A stretch of 64,000 nt of DNA from Eubacterium sp. MSJ-21. Lineage in GTDB: Bacteria; Bacillota; Clostridia; Lachnospirales; Lachnospiraceae. A model generated the notes under the pieces. It made no database searches, had not been told where the DNA came from, and saw only the letters and a list, made by a program, of their open reading frames with translations. Below are positions 59,198-64,000 of the stretch, in pieces. The translations under genes were made by a program, and so were the position numbers. Positions within the stretch are counted from its first letter, which is position 1. Each line of letters starts with the position of its first letter. The stretch lies in assembly GCF_018918185.1 (NCBI RefSeq), contig NZ_JAHLPZ010000011.1, positions 55,098-119,097 of the forward strand. Reading direction: 5' to 3'.

Positions 59198-59851
59198 ATG
59201 AATCGTATTTTAGTTGTGGAAGATGATACATCCATCTCCAATGTCATAGAGATCAGTTTACGGAATGCAGGTTATCTGTGTGATTGTGTCTACGATGGCA
59301 CCTCGGTTTCCGGACAGTTGGAACAGGAGGTATATGATCTGGCGCTCGTCGATATTATGCTGCCGGGACCGGACGGATTTTCCCTGATGGAATATTTCAA
59401 CTATTATCATGTCCCGGTGATTTTTCTCACAGCGATGGGAGATGTGCAGGATAAGGTTAGGGGATTAAAGCTTGGCGCGGAAGATTATATGGTAAAGCCA
59501 TTTGAAATCATCGAACTGCTTGCCAGAGTGGAACGTGTGCTGCGTCGGTATAATAAAGTATCACAGACACTTACCGCATATGATATTGAGGTGGATACGC
59601 AGTCATTTCAGGTAAAAAAAGCCGGGGTGGAGATTCACCTGACGAAGAAAGAGTATGAGATTTTAGTGATGTTCATGCGCAACCCGAATGTCGCATTGTT
59701 CCGTGAGCGGATTTTCGAGAGTGTATGGCATGAACCGTACTATGGGGACAGCCGTACGGTTGATCTGCATGTACAGCGTCTGCGTAAGAAGCTTGGATTG
59801 GAAGATAAAATTGTACCGGTATATAAGGTGGGATACCGGCTGGAGGTATAA
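59198..59851 (+). CDS. OmpR-family response regulator (second module)
   Basis: 217 residues; ACAAGGAGA precedes the ATG. Receiver pocket 'VVEDDTSISNV', Asp in 'LALVDIMLPGPDGFSLM', Lys in 'GAEDYMVKPFEII', then a winged helix ending 'SRTVDLHVQRLRKKLGL'. It has the same length as the regulator at 36287 and shares many blocks with it, so the two modules are paralogous. Likely targets are the GATGCA-type sites at 59059 and 62322. Confidence 0.94.
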   Translation: MNRILVVEDDTSISNVIEISLRNAGYLCDCVYDGTSVSGQLEQEVYDLALVDIMLPGPDGFSLMEYFNYYHVPVIFLTAMGDVQDKVRGLKLGAEDYMVKPFEIIELLARVERVLRRYNKVSQTLTAYDIEVDTQSFQVKKAGVEIHLTKKEYEILVMFMRNPNVALFRERIFESVWHEPYYGDSRTVDLHVQRLRKKLGLEDKIVPVYKVGYRLEV

Positions 59852-59853
59852 GC

Positions 59854-61332
59854 TTGAAATTATTCTGGAAACTATTTTTATCCGTTTGTACCTGCATGAT
59901 GCTGGCATTTTCGGCGTGTGGAACATTTTTGATCCATTCCGGATTCAAAAGTGCAAGAGAAAAGGATATCCAGAACGGATATAATAATGCAAGCGTTGTC
60001 TGCATCAATCTTGTACAGAATGTAAAACGGACGATCAATCTCATATACCGGGACGATGGATATGAGAAACAGAAAAATGTTGTCGTGCGTCAGGCGGCGC
60101 AATCAGTTTCTGTCCGGAATGCCGGAGAGGAAGTACAGTTTGCGCTTTGGACGGATGAAAAAACAAGGATTTACAGTACAAACAGACTGAAAGAATCAAA
60201 GGTATCAATCTGTCGGGATGAACTTGAAGCTGGGCAGGAAGGCTACAAGATTGTCAAGCAAAACGGCAGATATGTATTATATACCGGGACAAGTTTTGAG
60301 GTACTTGACCGGGTCTATTATGTGGAGACATTCTCGGATATTACACGTGACTATGAAAACCGTGACGCGCAGCTTCGGATGTTCCGCATGATCATGATTA
60401 TTGTCATGACTGTCTGTCTGATGCTGATGGCAATCTTAAACAATATGATCATGGTGCCAATCCGACGGTTGTCGAAGGCAACGAAGCTGGTGGCTGGCGG
60501 ACGTGCCGGAATCCGGATCAGAAAAAGAAGCAAAGATGAGATCGGTGTGTTGGCGGAAGATTTCAACCGGATGTCTACGAGTCTGAACAGGACGATGAAA
60601 GAACTGGAAGAAAAAACAAAAAGTCAGGAGATGTTTACAAACAATTTTGCCCATGAGTTGAAAACACCGCTTACCTCAATGATCGGATATGCAGATCTGA
60701 TCCGTTCCAATCAGCTTTCGGAGGAGGAGCTGATTACCTATGCCAACCAGATTGTTGTGGAGGGCAGGCGCTTAGAGAAAATGTCCATGAAACTGATGGA
60801 TTTGATCGTGCTTAAAAAACAGGATTTCCTGTTTTATGATATGGATATAACGATTTTTGCGGAAGCAGTGTATGAGACATTGCTTCCGGTTGCCGGTAAA
60901 TATGGGGTTGAACTGACAGTCAATGTACAGCCTGTGATAGTGAAGTTTGAACCGGATCTGATGAAGACGGTATTGATCAATCTGTTTGACAATGCCAGAA
61001 AATCAATGGATAAAAAAGGAAAGATTTCTTTGTTTGGTGTGTGGGTATCAGACGAATATCGTATTGGAATCAAGGATAACGGATGTGGTATCGATGAGGA
61101 GAATCTGAGCCGGCTGACCGAAGCGTTTTATATGGTAGACAAATCACGTTCCCGGGCAAACGGTGGAGCGGGACTAGGACTTGCTATCTGCAACGAGATT
61201 GTGAAGCTGCATCAGGCAAAGCTGCAGATCATGAGTAAAAAGGGGATTGGAACTCAGGTGAGTGTCTGTTTTCCAAAGGAGGTATGCAGACAGGTAAACC
61301 TGGAAAAGATGGAAATGGAGGAAGAAGTATGA
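59854..61332 (+). CDS. Sensor histidine kinase (second module)
   Basis: 492 residues from a TTG-start (or GTG-like) codon read as Met. Two membrane segments (~7-25 and ~176-196) flank the sensor region. HAMP-like 'VPIRRLSKATKLVAGGRAG', His in 'FAHELKTPLTSMIGYADLI', 'NLFDNARKSM', 'DNGCGIDEENL' and 'GGAGLGLAICNEIV'. Complete catalytic core. The end overlaps the next gene (ATGA). Confidence 0.93.
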   Translation: MKLFWKLFLSVCTCMMLAFSACGTFLIHSGFKSAREKDIQNGYNNASVVCINLVQNVKRTINLIYRDDGYEKQKNVVVRQAAQSVSVRNAGEEVQFALWTDEKTRIYSTNRLKESKVSICRDELEAGQEGYKIVKQNGRYVLYTGTSFEVLDRVYYVETFSDITRDYENRDAQLRMFRMIMIIVMTVCLMLMAILNNMIMVPIRRLSKATKLVAGGRAGIRIRKRSKDEIGVLAEDFNRMSTSLNRTMKELEEKTKSQEMFTNNFAHELKTPLTSMIGYADLIRSNQLSEEELITYANQIVVEGRRLEKMSMKLMDLIVLKKQDFLFYDMDITIFAEAVYETLLPVAGKYGVELTVNVQPVIVKFEPDLMKTVLINLFDNARKSMDKKGKISLFGVWVSDEYRIGIKDNGCGIDEENLSRLTEAFYMVDKSRSRANGGAGLGLAICNEIVKLHQAKLQIMSKKGIGTQVSVCFPKEVCRQVNLEKMEMEEEV

Positions 61333-62189
61333 GGGGACATGCGAAAACGAAGAAAAACGAACAAAAAACAGAGAAAAACAATGAAATGCATAAAAATATT
61401 CTGCGCAATTGCCTGTGCGTGCTGGCGGGAGCTGCTGTTTTGACAATCGGAATTATGGCACCGAAGACAATATTTGCCATGATGGATAAAAATGAGATTG
61501 ACCACATATATGTGCAACAGGCGGATACGTCCTATCTGGAAACTGCCGCGCAGATGACCATAGAGGAAAAACTGGATATACTTGATTGGAGATCAAAAGG
61601 AATGCATGTGTCAACTTCTTATCCGATGGAAAATGCAGACGTATATGATGATCATGATATGCAATTGCAGGTAGCATCGCAGATTGAAAGGATGCAGGCA
61701 GCACATTTACTTCCTGAATTAGATTTTGATATTCTTGATATATATGCGGATAAACAGTATGAAACTCTGGTTAATCTGGAGAATATGAATCAATACGTGA
61801 TGCTTGAATATATGGTGTTTCTGGTTTCGGATGATTATATGTATTTGTGTTTGGATATGGAAACCGGAAAGATTTTGGGGTATACTGTATATGCTTGTAT
61901 GACAGACGCTGAATGGCAGGCGTTCCTGAAAGCGGATGTGGTGAAATATATGGCGGAGGAACTGGGCGTTTCCGAAGACGTTATCATTAAGAAGTATAAC
62001 TATGGCGTCTACAATGAAACGTATGGAGAAGGCTATAATATGAATGCAGATGGCAAACTGACTGCGAATGATATGGCAGGTGTGACGGAGCAGGAAACAG
62101 ACGGAAAGCAGTTTGTAGAGATTGGCATGTGGGTCGATCAGGATATTTTATCCGTTGGAACCATCTATGATAGTGAGGCGATGCAATGA
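61329..62189 (+). CDS. Membrane-anchored extracytoplasmic accessory protein (second module)
   Basis: 286 residues from the ATG at 61329, four bases overlapping the kinase stop. A basic cytoplasmic tail (~30 residues) is followed by one membrane helix ('LCVLAGAAVLTIGIMAPKTI') and an extracytoplasmic domain of unknown family. Position, topology and the MAPK/VAPK anchor sequence match the protein at 38363, though the outer domains differ. It probably modulates the kinase or senses on its behalf, which is inference. Confidence 0.7.
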   Translation: MRGHAKTKKNEQKTEKNNEMHKNILRNCLCVLAGAAVLTIGIMAPKTIFAMMDKNEIDHIYVQQADTSYLETAAQMTIEEKLDILDWRSKGMHVSTSYPMENADVYDDHDMQLQVASQIERMQAAHLLPELDFDILDIYADKQYETLVNLENMNQYVMLEYMVFLVSDDYMYLCLDMETGKILGYTVYACMTDAEWQAFLKADVVKYMAEELGVSEDVIIKKYNYGVYNETYGEGYNMNADGKLTANDMAGVTEQETDGKQFVEIGMWVDQDILSVGTIYDSEAMQ

Positions 62190-62321
62190 AGTGCGCGAGT
62201 GCATGCACAGGTCATCGAATATAATAAGCATTGTTGCTGTGTCTGCACAAGCTGGCAGGATGCAAACATACATGTGAAGGTGACAGTCAGTATAAAAAGT
62301 ATGCAGTTAAGATGGAAAAAT

Positions 62322-62364
62322 GATACATATATGAGACAGATATGATGCACAGTCCATGTAAACT
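62322..62364 (+). promoter_or_regulatory. GATACA/GATGCA direct-repeat promoter of the C39-type peptidase gene
   Basis: GATACA (62322), GAGACA (62333) and GATGCA (62344), each 11 bp apart, with -10 TAAACT at 62359, again 15 bp after the start of the last unit. 62190-62321 before it holds no gene I can support. Confidence 0.6.
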
Positions 62365-62390
62365 ATGGGAAGTTTATAAAAGGAGTGTGC

Positions 62391-63530
62391 ATGAAAATGG
62401 AATACGAAAGATACAGACGGAATGAAACAGGTGGGAATGTGGGTATAATCCCCGAAGATTCAGAAGTCATCAGGAGGCGGATGATGTTGCAGGAACAGCA
62501 GCGTGAAGAACATTATGAAAAAGAAAAAAAGAAAAGAAAGCAAAAATTGCGTCGCCACAGGAAACGACAGCAACAGACAAAAAAAATATTTTTCCTGTTT
62601 GTTTGTGTAGCTATGCTGGTGTTGGTTGTAGTGCTCGAAGAAAAAGGACAATTAAGAAAAACAAATGATGTGCCTGATGAAGTTACGCACGAAGTAATTG
62701 ATACTGAAGATTTAAATATAAACACAGATGCAGATACAGAATCAAACGTGCAGGTGGCAGGAGAGATACCGCAGACACAGAGTCAGGCACTGCCGGACTA
62801 TTATGAGAAGAAATATATGATAGGATCGCCGGCACATTATACAGAAGAAGAGATTCAGACGAGATTGAAAAACCTGTCGGAACGGTATCCGGAATTTCAG
62901 CCAATTTATCACAATATGGATCAATATCCAGAGGCACTTTTGAACAATCTGTGCTGCAATCCGAATATGCTGGATTTTGCACTTGGATATCAGGAAAACT
63001 ATGATACGACATCCGGAACGTTGGAAACATCGGAATTAGATGGGATTCCGTTGTTTATCCAATGGGATAAACGCTGGGGGTACGATGCCTATGGGAATGA
63101 TGTCATTGGATTGTCGGGATGCGGACCAACCTGTCTTTCGATGATAGTCATTGGTCTTACGAAAAATCAGGAGGCAACTCCGGACAAGTTGGCAGACTAT
63201 GCAACGGAGCATGGATATTATGAGCAGAATTCCGGTACGAAGTGGTCGTTTATGGACCAGGTGGCTGCGGTGTATGGTGTAAAAGGGTATTATATCTATC
63301 TAAGCAAAGACACTATGCAGGAGGAGCTTGCGAAGGGACATCCCCTTGTATGTGCAATGCGATCCGGTGATTTCACTTCACAGGGACATTTTATCGTTAT
63401 ATCAGGAATGGAAGGAGATAAGTTCCGTGTGCATGATCCAAACAGCATAGAGAGAAGTCAGCAGTTGTGGGATTATGACACTTTACAATATCAGATTTCT
63501 GCGATCTGGGCATTTAAAATTGCAGAGTGA
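62391..63530 (+). CDS. Membrane-anchored C39-like cysteine peptidase
   Basis: 379 residues from the ATG at 62391 (AAAGGAG 5 bases upstream). A highly basic N-terminal region (KKKRKQKLRRHRKRQQ) is followed by one membrane helix (~65-84) and an extracytoplasmic part. The catalytic domain is Peptidase_C39-like: Cys in 'LSGCGPTCLSMIVIGL' (near residue 243), His in 'GHFIVISGM', Asp in 'VHDPNS'. It likely cleaves a peptide or cell-wall substrate outside the membrane. Its promoter suggests control by the regulator at 59198. Confidence 0.85.
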   Translation: MKMEYERYRRNETGGNVGIIPEDSEVIRRRMMLQEQQREEHYEKEKKKRKQKLRRHRKRQQQTKKIFFLFVCVAMLVLVVVLEEKGQLRKTNDVPDEVTHEVIDTEDLNINTDADTESNVQVAGEIPQTQSQALPDYYEKKYMIGSPAHYTEEEIQTRLKNLSERYPEFQPIYHNMDQYPEALLNNLCCNPNMLDFALGYQENYDTTSGTLETSELDGIPLFIQWDKRWGYDAYGNDVIGLSGCGPTCLSMIVIGLTKNQEATPDKLADYATEHGYYEQNSGTKWSFMDQVAAVYGVKGYYIYLSKDTMQEELAKGHPLVCAMRSGDFTSQGHFIVISGMEGDKFRVHDPNSIERSQQLWDYDTLQYQISAIWAFKIAE

Positions 63531-63589
63531 CCGAAAAAAGAAAACCAATCCCCCGATTCAACAAAAATAAAAAAATCGAAAAAAGGGGG

Positions 63590-63618
63590 TTGACTTTCCA
63601 AAATTAGAGTGCTATTAT
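63590..63618 (+). promoter_or_regulatory. rRNA promoter P1
   Basis: TTGACT, 17-bp spacer, TATTAT. Ten bases after the -10 box begins GTCGCTGATAAGAC, part of a GCTGTC/GACAGC hairpin. Confidence 0.85.
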
Positions 63619-63707
63619 AAGCAAGCTGTCGCTGATAAGACAGCAAAAAACACTATTCGACATCACAATATGCCGTCGAAAGAGTCAAAAGAAATTAAAA
63701 AAAGTTC

Positions 63708-63736
63708 TTGACAAAGACGAAATAAAGTGATATCCT
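63708..63736 (+). promoter_or_regulatory. rRNA promoter P2
   Basis: TTGACA, 17-bp spacer, TATCCT, 118 bp after P1. Again ten bases after the -10 box lies GTCGCTAAGAACGAC, forming a TTGTCG/CGACAA hairpin. The leader from 63762 to 63934 has no gene. Confidence 0.85.
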
Positions 63737-63934
63737 ATAGAAGTTGTCGCTAAGAACGACAAATATGAACCTTTGACAAATTAATAACATGTTAACCCTG
63801 AAAATTTCTTTAAGATATTTTCAAGGATTTATACAAATCCTATTTCATTCATCAGAATGGAAACACAATGAACAGTAATTAATAGGATCGTAATTATAAG
63901 CTAACGTTTATAAGAGATTCAAGGATTACAAACT

Positions 63935-64000
<66 letters not shown>

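Overview
The window looks like a Clostridia chromosome, most likely from the family Lachnospiraceae. This rests on gene content (dapL route to meso-diaminopimelate, murT-gatD, fused cobA-hemD, LytTR/GHKL signalling, FtsX-type export operons, many lipoproteins) and on moderate AT richness. I cannot name a genus. Almost all genes lie on the + strand, and the window ends in the first ~66 bases of a 16S rRNA gene.

Region 1 (1-7.9 kb) is an AT-rich accessory stretch. It holds an AraC-type fragment, a metallo-beta-lactamase-fold hydrolase, a broken HTH-Fic gene, and then a run of small immunity-like genes (SUKH-like fragment, lipoprotein, DUF6572, Imm11, a DUF3592 membrane protein with an immunity-like tail). 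After nearly every cassette lies a copy or part-copy of a short repeat built on AGGGACG...CGTCCCT. The run ends in a decayed PD-(D/E)XK (Rpn-type) transposase. No toxin is visible in the window.

Region 2 (7.9-25.7 kb) is mostly core metabolism: cobA-hemD, hemB and hemL (tetrapyrroles), a thioredoxin-reductase-like enzyme, murT-gatD (whose GatD lacks its catalytic Cys and His), an EctB-like aminotransferase, alanine racemase, a polysaccharide flippase, a lipoprotein, a FliD-like protein, an rsuA-type pseudouridine synthase, and a membrane protein with three EGATTVL motifs and a 7x12-residue repeat. metY lies on the - strand, followed by rpsF-ssb-rpsR.

Region 3 (28.4-40.7 kb) is one export operon: two lipoprotein adaptors, an FtsX-like permease, two ATPases, an OmpR-family regulator, a histidine kinase and a membrane-anchored accessory protein, followed by a lipoprotein. 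A direct repeat of GATACA with 11-bp spacing, always 15 bp from the -10 box, precedes the operon and the lipoprotein. Related sites precede the second two-component module (59-62 kb) and the C39-type peptidase gene at 62.4 kb.

Region 4 (40.9-47.9 kb) carries dapF and dapL, then an agr-like signalling set: two tandem multi-pass sensors with decayed kinase domains, a LytTR regulator, a sensor-less GHKL kinase and a leucine-rich-repeat protein.

Region 5 (48-55.7 kb) is a lipid or polyketide-like cluster: TetR regulator, glycerol-1-phosphate dehydrogenase, FMN reductase, acyltransferase, ACP, an 800-residue fusion of an active ketosynthase with an inactive chain-length-factor-like ketosynthase, FabG and FabZ. 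It is followed by an ion transporter, a ROK protein and a NUDIX hydrolase.

Three copies of a 230-295 nt palindromic element (9407, 13204, 54236) sit between co-directional genes. They share a nearly identical apical core, but their arms differ between copies while remaining self-complementary. A fourth, unrelated long hairpin lies between dapF and dapL.
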